A stretch of DNA of 64,000 bases, from assembly GCA_025766275.1 (NCBI GenBank), contig JAFKAC010000009.1:682001-746000 (forward strand), in the 5' to 3' direction. Positions 35,890 through 48,154 of the stretch are shown here, in pieces; the stretch's first letter is position 1, and the number at the start of each line of letters is the position of its first letter. A model generated the notes under the pieces. It worked only from the letters and a program-made list of their open reading frames with translations, ran no database searches and was not told the DNA's origin. Origin of the DNA: Lactarius indigo. Taxonomy: Eukaryota; Basidiomycota; Agaricomycetes; Russulales; Russulaceae. Position numbers and translations under genes: made by a program.

Positions 35890-37348
35890 AATCCCACTTT
35901 CCATTTCTTTTGGTCCTCTATCACAGCGCAAAACAATTGCACGAAGATTCCGGGACCGGCAGTAGAACAAGCCCAAGTCGCTCACAGTAAACATAATCTC
36001 CAAGTCAAGCTCCAAGCTCAAGAACTCGGCCGAAACTGGTATCCCTGGTTTGTATTGGTCCGACCCACTCGTCACGCACAACATCGTCGTCGCACAGCAT
36101 ACCATGTCCGAAGCTCTCGCGGCATTATCTGTATCAACTAGCGAGAAATTGCAAGCAAGCTTTCAAAATCCAGAAAAGAAGAACTCAGGCCTGCTTGAGG
36201 CCACTCTACTACATCCCTGGCGCAGTTCGCGACGTACTCGCACCATACCCTGCAGGAAAGCACCTTTTCCTGGAGATTCTACCGCTGCCGAACTTCCTAG
36301 AGTCGCTGGAGATCATCGACAACTTCTGGGACACACACAATGAGGAGCATCGCGTTATCTGTTTGATATGCCGCTACAATGGTCGCCGCACTCGCGATCA
36401 CTCCCCTGCGTCGGACGGTTGGCAGGTTCGTATCCGGCAACACCCAGTTCATCTGGGAATCCGATGCTGCCATGCGCTTTCTCTCAAAGCAACTCAGCAT
36501 TCCCAGTGCTGTTTCTGACATGGACCCCCACAGCGATAGCGCACGGTTGCAGAACGTCACGCACTTCCTCGTGGACATCAAGGCCAGGCTACAGTCCATA
36601 AACGCGCAGTGGTAGACGTCTAACAATGTGGCGTTGATCCGCCGTGAGAGCCAGACGCTCTTTGATGCGCATCACACGGAAGATTACTGCACTGGCCTCA
36701 GCACGTTTGACCTGACTGTAAGGGGACCGGGCGTCGCCCACGTTTGTACCTGCCGCGTGACAGAGCCTCATCACCCCCACTTCCGAGATACTGGCGCAGG
36801 GTCCTGTCGCCGCAGCGCGAGGCATCTGTGGCGTATATACGCAGTTCATACGAGTGGCATTGACACAGGCGCGAGCACAGTCGGTGTTGCCTGGGTCAGT
36901 GTCCAAGACTCTAGTCCGAATAGAGGTACAAGCTGGAGTCAATTTTCGCAGTGGTTAAGCGCACGCCGGAATCTGTCCTTCAGAGCCTTCAATTGCCCCG
37001 CAGTCGAAATGCCACATCTCCACCTCAGATGCAGATCGTGTTGGCCACGACCGTGGCGACGGTCCGTCCCGATGATGGGCCACCATTAATCATTCCCGGC
37101 GCAAATTGGATCTGCTCAATGGCCCCGAGTCATTACTTCCGCTGATTGAAGCCATTCCCTCTCTGCATTATCCAGCGTCGTCATCCTCAGCGTGGCATGA
37201 GGTCGAGAGTGTTGGCCAGTTGGTCTGTGTCACGTACCTGTTCCTTCGTATTGGCCGGCGTGTGCCTCGATCTAAACTGGGAGAGGACATCTTGTGGGTG
37301 ACTTATGTGATGTTGGCACTCGGCAGGTTCCGTGTAGCAATTATATAG
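35890..37348 (+). pseudogene. DUF6535 copy C, heavily decayed C-terminal half
   Basis: Only the soluble half remains, starting near the equivalent of the last membrane segment. Readable pieces in changing frames: the GAVRDVLAPY equivalent (about 36215), FVSGNTQFIWESDAAMRFLS (about 36430), DPHSDSARLQNVTHFLVDIK, and LQSINAQW followed by TAG at 36613 where copies B and D have another Trp. The 3' part is almost a duplicate of the end of copy A. No start, many stops; clearly dead. Confidence 0.75.
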
Positions 37349-37589
37349 TACAGTAGTTGTTATCATGAAAGGTTAGATCATGTGCTCCTCGTGCAGTCCC
37401 CCGTGGATCCAATCTAAGTAATGCTGCGCAAGAGATGCACCAAACATAGTCTAATGGAGTGGGACTTCGGAGTTATTACCCATTAAAGGCAAATGAATCC
37501 TGCCATTCAATGTACTCTGTTTAAATGAATCCGTGCTCACAATTTCTGCTTGTGTGCCCCCACATCACCGAGTTCCCAACTTTGCTATT
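36890..37589 (+). repeat. duplicated block upstream of DUF6535 copy D
   Basis: Counterpart of 32350-33027. It covers the end of relic C and the whole presumed promoter and leader of copy D. Confidence 0.65.
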
Positions 37590-39739
37590 ATGGCTTCCTC
37601 GCAAAAACTGCCGTTAAAAAATGCAGATGATAAGGGAACCACTTACGGTAGCCCTGACGCCATCTTTTCTATGTATATCGACCGTGTGACAAAGTTTGAA
37701 GACGAAAAAAATGTGGAGAATTGGAAGGGAGGTGCAGATAGCATCCTCGTTTTTGTGAGATTCTGCTCCGTGCTGACCATGACGGTTGTCATATACTTAC
37801 AAGCCCTCTCCCTCTTAAATTCCAGACTGGCGTCTTCTCCTCCACTGTGGCTACTTTCATTGCCCTCAGTTATCCCAACTTGCAACAAGACCCCAACATC
37901 ACCACCCAGCTCCTCCTCGCTCAAATATCTCAACAACTTTCAAACACCACGGCAGGTGGTGCCAGTGGCCCTGTGGACCCACCAGTGAAAAGTTCCTACG
38001 TCCCTCCCACATCGGTGGTGTTTATCAACTCGGTCTGGTTCCTCAGCCTCGTGCTCAGTCTCACGTGCGCGCTCATGGCCACACTTTTGCAACAATGGGC
38101 CCGCAGATACCTCCAGATAGTTCAAGGAAAACGTGCACCCTTCCACCATGCTCGCATCCACGTATTCTTCTCCGGAGGTGTGCGCAAGTTCGGCATCTCC
38201 AAGTTCGTCGAGTTGCTGCCCCTCCTCCTCCACCTCTCCGTGTTCCTGTTCTTCGCGGGACTCGTGGTGTTTGCCTTTCGCGGTAACCACACCGTCGCCT
38301 GTTTCGCCCTCACAATCGTCGGGTTCTGTGCCCTCTTGTATATTGCCTTCACTCTAATGCCGCTCTTCTATGATACCTGTCCCTATCAAACGCCCTTGAC
38401 GCCCGTCATTCGGTTCCCCGCTCAAATAATCTTCCTTGCCTTCCTTTCGATGGCCTATCATGTTACAAGAAATTGGTACAATATTTGGGGTTACTATGAC
38501 CGGCAGAAACATGAAGTTGTCAAATCATTCCGGGACCGGCAGCAGTACTGGACCAGGTCCCTCTCGGAAAACATAGTCTCCCGGCTCGAGAACTCGACCG
38601 CACCCCTTTCGATAGACATGTACAATAACATGCTCGTCCGGACAATTCACTGGCTCGATGAGGACGATGAGTTGGAGGAATTTGTTGCTGGAATCCCTGG
38701 TCTGTATCAGTCTGAGGCCTTCACGGACAATGACGCCAAACGCAATTTTCGTACCATCTTCGCGGCCTTACCTGGACTAATGGGTTCTCGTTCGTCGCTC
38801 CCTTGGAATATCGTCCAGCTCGCACAGAAGGCTTCTACAGGAAATCTGCCACAATTAATTTATCATCGAAGAACTCGAGCCTGCTTGAAGGCACTCTACT
38901 ACATTCCTGGCGCGATTCGCGACGTACTCGCACCGTACGCTGTGGAGAAAAACCATTCCTCGAAGATCCTTCCGCTTCTGAATTCCCCAGAGTCGCTGGA
39001 GGTCATTAACGAGTTACAGGACATGTCCAATGACTTCGCAATACCTGCTCGGTGTGTCGCGGCGGTGGTCGCCACGTACATGATCACCCCATCGCATCCC
39101 ACAACTTCCAACGACATTTTCATCGGAGATCACGAATCCGGCAAGGATTTCCTGGGTAAGCGACTCGGTGTTGACGCCAATGCCGACGACGGCGTCAATC
39201 CTACACACCGCCACCGCAGCGACAGCGCGCGGCTGCAGAACATCGTGCGCTTCCTCAAGAACATCGAAGTCATGCTTGGAGAACTAAACAAGCAATGGTG
39301 GACGTCCAAGGATAGGGTATTGATCCGCAGGGAGCATATGGAACTCGTTGCGGGGCGTTACGCTCATATGGAAGAGTACCGCACCAGCCATGGCAAGTTG
39401 GACCAGCTACCTGAAGGCAACCGGAAGTCGCCGGCGTTCGTTCCCGCTGCAAAATTGGACCTCATCACACTCACTCTCGATATACTGGTGCGCGATCCCG
39501 TCACGGACGCTACGGAGTCGCAGCGCGAGGCACTCTGGGACGCATATAGGGAGTTCGAGAATGTGGCGTTCATACAGGCGAAGGAAAATGTGATTGCACA
39601 GCGCTTGGCACAGCGGGCTTGGATAGAAGCGCAAGCCACGGACGGTGTCGAGACGGTCAAGGGTGCACTGCAGAGGCTTTTTCCACAGACAAACACAGTG
39701 CAAGCCGCCGATCACGTCGCCATCGAATTGCCGGCTTGA
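37590..39739 (+). CDS. DUF6535 multi-pass membrane protein, copy D
   Basis: Second intact copy, two exons (37590-37754, 37826-39739), 692 residues. Start MASSQKLPLKNADDKG. The intron sits at exactly the same place as in copy B (SILVF then TGVFSSTVATFI). Membrane segments: FINSVWFLSLVLSLTCALMA followed by TLLQQWARRY; LLPLLLHLSVFLFFAGLVVF; FALTIVGFCALLYIAFTLMP. The soluble part has RQYWTRSLSENIVSRLENS, YYIPGAIRDVLAPYAVEKNH, NKQWWTSKDRVLIRR, LDLITLTLDILVRDPVTDA. It is shorter than copy B because it lacks most of the Pro-rich tail. No break seen. Function unknown; a surface or endomembrane role is likely from the membrane segments only. Confidence 0.85.
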
Positions 39740-40432
39740 CCCCTGAGTTCAAGGCGCCTCTACCTCCGTCGCCCATGGAACCTTCCTCTCGTTCGTATTC
39801 GGAATTTCCACTCTCAGCGCAGTCTTTCTAGTAGGTCTGACATCGAATCTCGGGGGTCGTCTCCGTAGCGTGTGCTGAACTCCCAAGCGTGTTTAGCGAA
39901 TCTGGATTGTATTAGTATCAGCCACGTTTGTTACAGCAGGCAGTTTTGTCTCCTTTGGTTTCGCTTCCTTTTTCCCCTCTGAATTGATACGTGGAAATCA
40001 CGATGTTTTGACACACGCGGTCAGCTTACAGTTGTGTCGCTAGTTAAAATTAGATTGTATTGTTTGACCTCAGTCGCCCTTGTCCTGACTGAGGTGGATC
40101 CTAGATATTTGGTACTTGGTATTCCGACTCTGATGCATGTACTGCATATAACGCGACGTCACACTATCCGTTTAGTCAAAAAACAGAGTATGCCTGCTTA
40201 TCACAATCGCATTGCGATATGAACCGGTGGAATAGGAAAGCGAAGCCCTGCAAGTGACAGACCCCTGTATAGTCAACTATCAAATGAACTTGCACGCTTC
40301 GGAATCATTTTACCCATTTTGGGCAAATGATCAAGCGCTTGGTGCAATGCAACTGCTGGCAATCTGCCTGTGTGCTCATGTTCCCACTTCACCGGGTTCC
40401 TAACACTCCCATTATGCCCAAGACATATTTTA
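39740..40432. other. spacer between DUF6535 copies D and E
   Basis: No gene. Contains a third version of the hairpin repeat (40068-40094) and a weak copy of the DUF6535 leader block just before copy E. Confidence 0.45.
40068..40094 (+). repeat. hairpin repeat, copy 3
   Basis: CCTCAGTC (40068-40075) and GACTGAGG (40087-40094) form a perfect 8-bp stem. As in the copy at 19914, about 50 bases beginning GTG follow before a CATA-rich motif (about 40144). It shows that this sequence is a dispersed repeat. Confidence 0.5.
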
Positions 40433-40704
40433 TATGTATATAACCCACGTACAGAAGATTGAAGACGAAAAAGATGTAGAGAATTGTAAGGGAGGTGCAG
40501 ATGGTATCCTCATTTTTGTGCGTTTCCGCTCATCGTCAACCACAACGATTGTCGGATACTTACAAGCTCTCTTCCTCTTACTTTCCAGACTGGTCTCTTC
40601 TCCTCCACCGTGGCTTCTTTCATTGCTCTCAGCTATCCAAACTTGCAGCAAGATCCCAACGTCACCACCCAGGCCCTCCTCGCACAAATATCTCAACAAC
40701 TTTC
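40433..40704 (+). pseudogene. DUF6535 copy E, first fragment (5' exon and start of exon 2)
   Basis: Reads MYITHVQKIEDEKDVENCKG, GADGILIF, an intron beginning gtgcgt, then TGLFSSTVASFIALSYPNLQ and ISQQLS. An upstream ATG (about 40414) is out of frame after loss of N-terminal codons, and the family Trp is Cys here. The gene is cut at 40704 by the copia insertion; CTTTC at 40700-40704 is the target-site duplication. It continues at 54285. Confidence 0.8.
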
Positions 40705-41322
40705 TGGTAAGGTTTAGGGTGACGCCGGAGTAAGGGGGCGGTCACGTGCGAGTGACCGCGAGAGTAGTGAGTGAAGAGGTACGAGCGCGAGTATTCGCGT
40801 TGGGAGCAGACGGGGAGTAAACGAGTCAAGGCAAGGCTTCGTTACATTGTTGGGCTCTTTTTGAGCCGTTTTTATAAGTACAAGTACAATAATTTCAAAC
40901 GCTTTTTCAAAAACAAGTCGGAATATGAGTAAGAACACTCGGGGAGTCGTATAGTAGTTCGGGCAGACGCACGGGCCATCGGGCACGATACCGAATCACA
41001 AGTTAAGTCGCGGCTTGCTTCCCATTCGAGGCTGCAAACCGTCCTTCAGATGGGAGGGGAGAACGTGCGGGAGCCTTCGAGAATATGAAGTCATAATAAA
41101 ATACATACACATCATAGCTGCTTGAAGCAGCTTTCCGAATCTGCAAATCGTATTGTAGTGAAGCTCATAGAACACGTGAGAATATGCGGAGACCGGAAAC
41201 GCACAAGCCCCTATGGGGCGGGTCCAAAAATTCGGGCATGGTTGAACGGAAAGTGCCCGAGGCCGAGCGTGGTACGCGCGAATGCTACCGCCGCTCGGAC
41301 CTCCGGCAGAACGAATCCGCCA
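40705..41322 (-). repeat. copia 3' LTR
   Basis: 618 bp, differing from the 5' LTR by nine substitutions and two 1-bp indels by my comparison. All nine substitutions are transitions at CpG. Confidence 0.9.
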
Positions 41323-41329
41323 CTCCCCC

Positions 41330-41886
41330 TCAAGTGCGACGTAGCCCGAGGGAGATAATATGAAAATTTGCCTTCCACTTGGGAAGGGCTTTCGTCAAAA
41401 CATCCGCGGTCATATCTTCCGTCGGACAGTACACGAGTCGCAGCGCGCCGCTCGCTACGACGTGTCGGATGAAGTGGAAACGGATATCAATGTGCTTGGT
41501 ACGGGCGTGATAGTTATCGTCCATGGCAAGTCGAAGAGCAGCTTGATTGTCGCAATAAAGTATTGTGGGTGTTTCAAGCTTGGGGAAGAGCTCGAATATA
41601 AGCTTCCGAAGCCAGATGGCTTCTTTTGCTGCGTGCGTTGCGGCAACGTACTCGGCCTCGGCTGTTGAAAGAGTGATCAGCTCCTGCTTTCGCGAACTCC
41701 AGGAGACAGCGCCGCCATTTAATTGGAAGACGTAGCCAGAGATTGCATGCCGATGCTCCTGAGTAGCACCGTCGGCGTCCGTATATCCTAACAAGTCATG
41801 GCGTTCGCCGCCGTATGTCAGCTCAAGATCGCTGAGTTCCTGTCAAATACCGGAAAATGCGCTTCACTGCTTCCCAGTGAGCGACG
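41330..41886 (-). pseudogene. copia pol, RNase H part (downstream of the gypsy insertion)
   Basis: Continues the copia polyprotein: GVAHWEAVKRIFRYLTG, a frame change near 41835, LLGYTDADGATQEHRHAISG, then the RNase H landmarks SSRKQELITLSTAEAEYVAA, YCDNQAALRLA and RTKHIDIRFHFIR. It ends TKALPKWKANFHIISLGLRR and a stop at 41330, beside the polypurine tract. The catalytic D, E and D positions are recognisable. Confidence 0.85.
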
Positions 41887-41891
41887 CCCGG

Positions 41892-42470
41892 TGTTATGAT
41901 CCGACGCTTCGGACCTCAGTCACAGTGTGTTTCCACCTTGCCTTTCCCCTTCTGTACTATACCTTGTTACCAAAGGAGCTACTGTTACTAGTAGCGCTGT
42001 TTCTTTGATCCGAACTTCTGTTTACTCCGTTTAGTCTCTTTGATATTGTGTGGACTTGTGTTCATGTTGTTTGGAACCTTGTCCTATATAAACCTGTACC
42101 ATAGACCGTAGGAAGCCAGACTTGGCTTCGTTTGCAATCTAGCAACCTTGCCTCCATACTTTGGTGTGACCTCGCCTTATCCCTCTCTTCTTGTGCATCC
42201 CCTACCTCAGTCCCTAACCAGGACACTTCGAAGTCTTTGCAGTTGAACTATATCAACGCGTTACACCTGTTATACTCTGTGCACTAGCAAGATCAAGTGT
42301 AGAGAAGTGTTAGACACTTCGGACGAGGAGTCCTATAATACAGAGTAGTGCCGCACCTTGTGCCACACTATTATCACCCGTATTTCATAGCAATAAGACA
42401 ACAGAGGTCTTCGCTTGATACTTGTGTGACTCAGAACCTTTAGAACCCACGCCCCTGCTAGGGCGTAACA
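41892..42470 (+). repeat. gypsy 5' LTR
   Basis: 579 bp starting TGTTATG and ending GTAACA. TATATAAA at 42085-42092 is the probable core promoter. Confidence 0.92.
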
Positions 42471-43305
42471 TAAGCCAAGTCTACAACTCCCAACACACCC
42501 AAGACACTACTGCCACACAGCAGAGTGGGCGACGATCCAAGAGGACGCATCAGCCAACAACCAGACACTCCACAGAACCCAGAAACGACGGCATAGCCGG
42601 GCGACGGATCCTCCTTGACACAAGAGGCCACTTCAGCCATCCCCTTACACAAATCAGCACCCAAGACAGACCACAATCGTGGCTAGCATCAGTGTCACCT
42701 TTGAATCAGACAACGATTGGACCCCAGTCACAACCAGAACACAAGACGACCTCCCACACCACATTAAAAGCAGTCAACTAGGAAAAGGAGCTCACTGGGC
42801 CACAACATCAGGCAGACCACCTTGTTACAAGTGCCTCATCAAAGGCGAACTCAGACCAGTGGAATTCATCAACAACAACTGGTACATCCTCCGATACTTT
42901 CAGAATACATACCACACCAGAGCCATAAACATCACACCACACAGATTTGCTGAAGGACTAGGCTGGTGGAGCGAAGAAGACGAACAGAACCCAGAAACAC
43001 CCACCCAACAATCATCCTCAGCACCAAGAAACACTAGGGGAACATACGGACTACAACAAGACTCATCAGAAGAAGAACCCAGCTCAGACGAAGCGGAATC
43101 ACACTCAGAACTATCCCATTCCTCAGAACACCGCCTAGACATCACAGTACCCACACAAGCTTCGTCACAAGCCAGCCCCACTATCCCTATCTGGATAGAA
43201 CCATCCCCAGCAGAAGAAGGATTCCCAGCCCCACTACCACCAATCAGATTGCCCTCCCCAGCCGAACCACCCCAGATCCCCATCACACCACAGCCAATAC
43301 TTACC
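42471..43305 (+). other. gypsy leader with open but ATG-less reading frame
   Basis: From about 42619 a frame without ATG stays open into gag. It encodes CYKCLIKGELRPVEFINNNW, AINITPHRFAEGLGWW and an acidic Ser/Glu-rich stretch. It may be an N-terminal gag extension whose start was lost, or leader sequence. Confidence 0.4.
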
Positions 43306-44275
43306 ATGTCAGCCATAAACGCCACAGGCACTGGCACAAGTACCGGCTCAGGCACCGGAACAGGAGGAACACCAACAACGAGCTCAGGAGGACTCAAAGG
43401 AGCACCCCCTACTCCGTTCACCGGAGATAGAACAGAGAGTGGTCAGTTCAAAAGAGAACTACTACGATACATCAAGTTAAATAGCGAGAATGAACTCATC
43501 AAAGAACCTTATGCACGAGTACTATTCGCCCTTACAATGTTCAAAGGACCTGGTGTACAGCTGTGGGTCAACCAAACCGAAGATGACATGGAAGCGGCAC
43601 TAGCAGACCCCACCAAAGCTCTCACCAAAAACAGCAAAGATCTTTGGGACAGGTTTTCTCGACACCTTCGACAGAGACTGGACCGACACTCTAAACAAAG
43701 AAAGAGCCTACCAGAAGCTCATCAGTCTGACGATGCAGGGTGGAGCATTAGACAGTTACATCCTCGACTTCGAACACCTTGCAGGAATAGCAGGATGGGC
43801 AAGAGATGCCCCTGGAACGGTGGAATTCTTTAAAAGAGGACTACCCACAGGACTATATCGTGCTTGCCTCATGCGAACCACCATCCCAAACACCATGGAC
43901 GAGTGGCAAACCGCTGCCAGAGCAGAACACCAACGCTGGAAGCTGCTAAAAGCCAGACCAGGGAATAGAAACCCAGGACCAACCCAGAATGTCCACCAAG
44001 GACGACCAAAGCGAGATCCAAACGCGATGGATGTAGATGCCACCACCTCCACCCCCTTTAAGAAGCTTACCGAGGAAGAAAAGAAAGCCCTCATGAAAGA
44101 AGGACGCTGCTTCAAATGTAGACAGCAAGGACACATGGCTAGGAACTGTCAACAACAAAACACCACCAACCAAACCAAAGCCAGAGCCACAGACACTCAA
44201 GAAGCGGACACTTGCACCCCCATACACCCCAGAAGCAAGCACCTCATCGGTGGCTGCTACCACAACCGAAGATAA
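43306..44275 (+). pseudogene. gypsy gag (capsid and nucleocapsid), frameshifted
   Basis: Likely start MSAINATGTGTSTGSG, then GAPPTPFTGDRTESGQFKRE and ARVLFALTMFKGPGVQLWV. At about 43655 one extra T in a T-run shifts the frame. In the new frame it continues FLDTFDRDWTDTLNKERAYQ, LTMQGGALDSYILDFEHLAG, and then the nucleocapsid knuckle CFKCRQQGHMARNC (about 44108-44149). The structural protein forms virus-like particles in intact elements. Confidence 0.8.
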
Positions 44276-47200
44276 AGTCCGACAAGCCCATGCACTCGTC
44301 CAAGGCATGACTGAGGATGAAAAGAGACGCTACTATGCCTTAGATCAGGATTTTTGCGATGCCGACCTGTGAGAGCTGACAGGGAGGCCAATTCAATGTA
44401 TAGTGTTCGCGATAGTGCTATGACAATCAAAGTCCTCAGTTCGCCTTTACTACAAAGAAGCTCGCATAAATGTGCTGCTAGACAGCGGTGCAACAGATAA
44501 CCTAATCGACCTGAAACCTAATCCAAAAACTTGGACTAGGGACCACTCCTCTAAAACCACCCAGATTGGTCCGGAATGTAGATGGATCGCTAAACAAAGA
44601 TGGTACCATGACAGAAACATGCCAGCTATGGATAAAAAGAGGAGAAGAAGAAACTCCTTTCCAGTTTTTCGTAACTAGCCTAGGAGAAGACAGAATGATC
44701 TTTGGATACCCCTGGTTCGAACACGAAAACCCAGACATAGACTGGAAGAAACAAGAGCTGAAAGGAGAAGCCATCACCATCCTGACAGGAGGGTACCGCT
44801 TCCGAAGAAAGCGACACCAAGAAGCGAAAGCGGCAGCAACCAAAACAGCCTTTGACCCAGTAAAAGAAACTGCAATCCCAGAAGAATACCAGCGCCACAA
44901 CAAAGTATTCTCAGACGAAGAAGCACAGCGCTTTCCCCCAGAAAGAGAAGAAGACCACCCCATCACGTTGCGACCAGATGCACCCAACAAGATCAACTGC
45001 AAAATCTACCCCTTGACTCCAGAAGAAGACAAGGAGTTGAAGGCATATCTCGACGAAAACATAGCAAAGGGATACATTTATGAAGGAAGCTCCCCTTATG
45101 CTTCCTCCTTCTTCTTCAGGAAAAAAACAGACGGAGGGTTGCGCCCTATCCTGGACTACAGACCCCTAAACACCTGGACAATAAAAGACACTTACCCACT
45201 ACCTCTCATCTCCGACATCCTAACCAACTTAAATGGGAAAACACTGTTCTCAAAGTTCGATATCAGATGGGGGTACCATAATATCCGAATAAAAGAGGAA
45301 GACCAGTGGAAGGCAGCCTTCAAGACACCAAGGGGGCTGTTCATCCCTCGAGTCATGACCTTCGGCCTCACAAATGCACCAGCTACCTTTGCAAGAACCA
45401 TGAGCAGAATACTTCGACCACTTATGGATAAATACCCAAGAGAGCTATTTGTGTACATGGACGATGTCCTGATAGCCACAGAAGAAGATACAGAACGCCA
45501 CAGACAAATCGTACACGAATTCTTGGAAATCTGTGAAAAGGAATCTTATTTCCTCAAAGCGTCGAAATGCGTATTCGAACAAAGAAAGATCCACTACCTA
45601 GGCATTGTCATTGATGGGTCTCAAATCAAAATCGACCCAAAGAAGGTAGAAGGACTAAAAGACTGGCCAAGAGACATCAAGTCAGTCAAACAAGCTAGAA
45701 GCATGTTGGGAACACTAAGTTATCAGCGACCCTTCATCCCCAACTTCACTCACTTAGCAAGACCCATCACGGACACAATAAAGACGTCAGAAGGACCCTT
45801 CAGATGGACAAAGGAAGCAGCAGAAGCCTTAGAAGCTCTCATCACGCTTGTGTGCAAAGACCCCATCTTATGCCAACCAGATATGAACAAACCTTTCGAA
45901 CTAGAAGTAGATGCCTCCGCTTTCGCCACAGGGGCAATCTTAACACAAAGAGACAGCCGAAACAAACCACAAGCTGTGGGATACTTCTCCAAATCATTTT
46001 CCGAAGCGGAGCGCAACTATGACATCCATGACAGGGAACTCCTGGCAGTAATCAGAGGACTGGAACACTGGAGACACCTTCTTTTAGGGTCCCCCCACGA
46101 AATCACAGTGTTTACAGACCACAAAAACCTAGAGTATTATCGCCACCCTCGACAAATCAATAGGAGAGTGGCGCGCTACATCCCCAGACTTGCAGACTAT
46201 CACATCAAACTTCACCACAAACCCGGACCCCAAAACCATGCTGATGCCCTGTCAAGACGCCCTGACCATGACACTGGAGCAGGGGATAACACTGATGTGG
46301 TGGTCCTGACCCCAACCATCTTCGCAAACTCCGCTCTCTCCATAAGGATAGATGACCGGGTCATGGCACACCAACTAGACCACCAAGACACTCTGGACGA
46401 GTGGACCGCCCCCTTCCACCTAGCGAAACAAGGCAAACACTGGTGGAGAGGTGACAAACTGGTGGTTGTGGACAACACACCGCTAAAGAGGGGGGTAATT
46501 TCCCTGTTTCATGATACAAAAACAGCTGGACACCCCAGAATAACAAAGACCTTGTGGTTAGTGTCACAAGACTTTTGGTGGCCAAACATGAAAGACGACA
46601 TATCCAGCATATGTAAAGGGCTGTGCCACATGCCAATCAAACAAGAACTTCCCTGGGAACCCGAAACCACCGATATTCCCCATCAAGACTAACCCAGAAG
46701 CACTCCCTTTTGAAACCATCGCTCTAGACTTTATCACAAAGCTACCCCAATCAGAAAACAATGACACAATTCTCACCATCACGGATCATGACTGTTCCAA
46801 AGCAGCCTTCTTTATCCCATGCAGCGAAACAATAGACAGCAGAAGGAGTGGCAAAACTCTATGCCAAAACTGTCCTGCCACACTATGGACTACCAAGAAG
46901 GGTCATCTCCGACAGAGACCCCAGATTCACAGCGAAGTTCATCAAAGAACTGTGCAGAGTACTTGACATAGAACAAAACATCAGCACAGCATACCACCCA
47001 CAAACAGATGGACAATCAGAGCGAACAAACCAGTGGTTAGAACAGTACCTCCGAATGTTCATAAACCATCAACAAGACAATTGGACTGGAGCTATTACCA
47101 CTGGCACAGTACACCCACAACTCCTGGCCAAGCGCAACCACTAAAAAGGCACCCTACGAATTAATCCTTGGATACATCCCAAGAATACACCAACCAGAAA

Positions 47201-48147
47201 GAACGACCACAGTGCCAGGAACACAAGAGAGATTGGAGCGAATCCAGGAAGCCAGAAGGACCGCCCAAGCAGCAATTACCCATGCACAGTCACTCTACAA
47301 AGGATCCTCTCGCTTTGAACAACACACAGAAGGAGATAGTGTGTGGCTGGATGCCAGGAACTTGAAAACAACGCACCCTAGTTTCAAGTTAGCCCCAAAA
47401 AGATATGGACCCTTCAGGGTCACAAAGAAGATCTCCGCCACCACATATGCCCTGAAACTTCCCCATCAGTGGCGGATCCACCCAGTATTCCATGCGTCAC
47501 TCCTGATGCCATACAAAGAAACCTCCATACATGGAAAGAACTTTATGGAACCACCCCCAGATCTGGTAGATGGAGAACAGGAGTGGGAAGTCGAAAAAAT
47601 ACTAGAAACAAGACGCCACAGGAACCAGCTACAGTTCCTAATCAAGTGGAAAGGATACTCCGATGCACACAACAGTTGGGAACCGGAGAAGAACCTCAAC
47701 GCCCCAGAACTTATTCAGGAACACTTTGAAAGCAACCCCAAAAGCGAAGGAGCAAAGCAATGGTTAAAACGAAAGGAAGTAGTAGTACGAACAGCAACCA
47801 CCTTCCCCACTAGCTTCCTCACCATGCCCTCTCGCTCCTCCTCTGTCGAACGTCTTGTTGCTCGTGCCATGGAAAGAGGCTCCTTTGACGAAACACCCTC
47901 TGTCACACCCTCCTCTGGCTATTCCCCCTTCCCAGCACGACCCCCTTCCTTGCCTTCACTCGTCCAGGAGCCGCGACCCATCGATCCCACCATGCCCAGC
48001 GTAATAGAAACAGAGGGAGGAGGAATAGCTCTTCGCGTTCCCCCTCCTGGACACACAGCTCCCCCTACTCCTGAAATACACCGACCTACTACCTCCCCCC
48101 CTGATCCTAGAGTGGCCATGATTCGCCTCAGCGAAATAGTCAACTGA
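44276..48147 (+). pseudogene. gypsy pol: protease, reverse transcriptase, RNase H, integrase, chromodomain
   Basis: Protease active site LLDSGATDNLI (about 44475), preceded by stops, with a frame change near 44562. One long open stretch (44566-46692) holds reverse transcriptase (LRPILDYRPLNTWTIKDTYP; YMDD at 45454-45465) and RNase H (ELEVDASAFATGAILTQ, VFTDHKNLEYY). Integrase follows with its zinc part broken at about 46623 (an extra G splits CKGCATC), core pieces ALDFITKLP, ISDRDPRFTAKFI and TDGQSERTNQW, and further breaks near 46835 and 47110. The last part (about 47211-48147) is open and carries the chromodomain EWEVEKILETRR, LIKWKGYSDAHNSWEPE. In chromoviruses this module directs insertion into heterochromatin. 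Confidence 0.85.
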
Positions 48148-48154
48148 CCCAATC

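Noticed and set aside
43640..43670. Programmed ribosomal frameshift in gypsy gag
   Set aside because: The shift lies in the middle of capsid, upstream of the knuckle, not at a gag-pol border; an extra base in a T-run is a simpler explanation.
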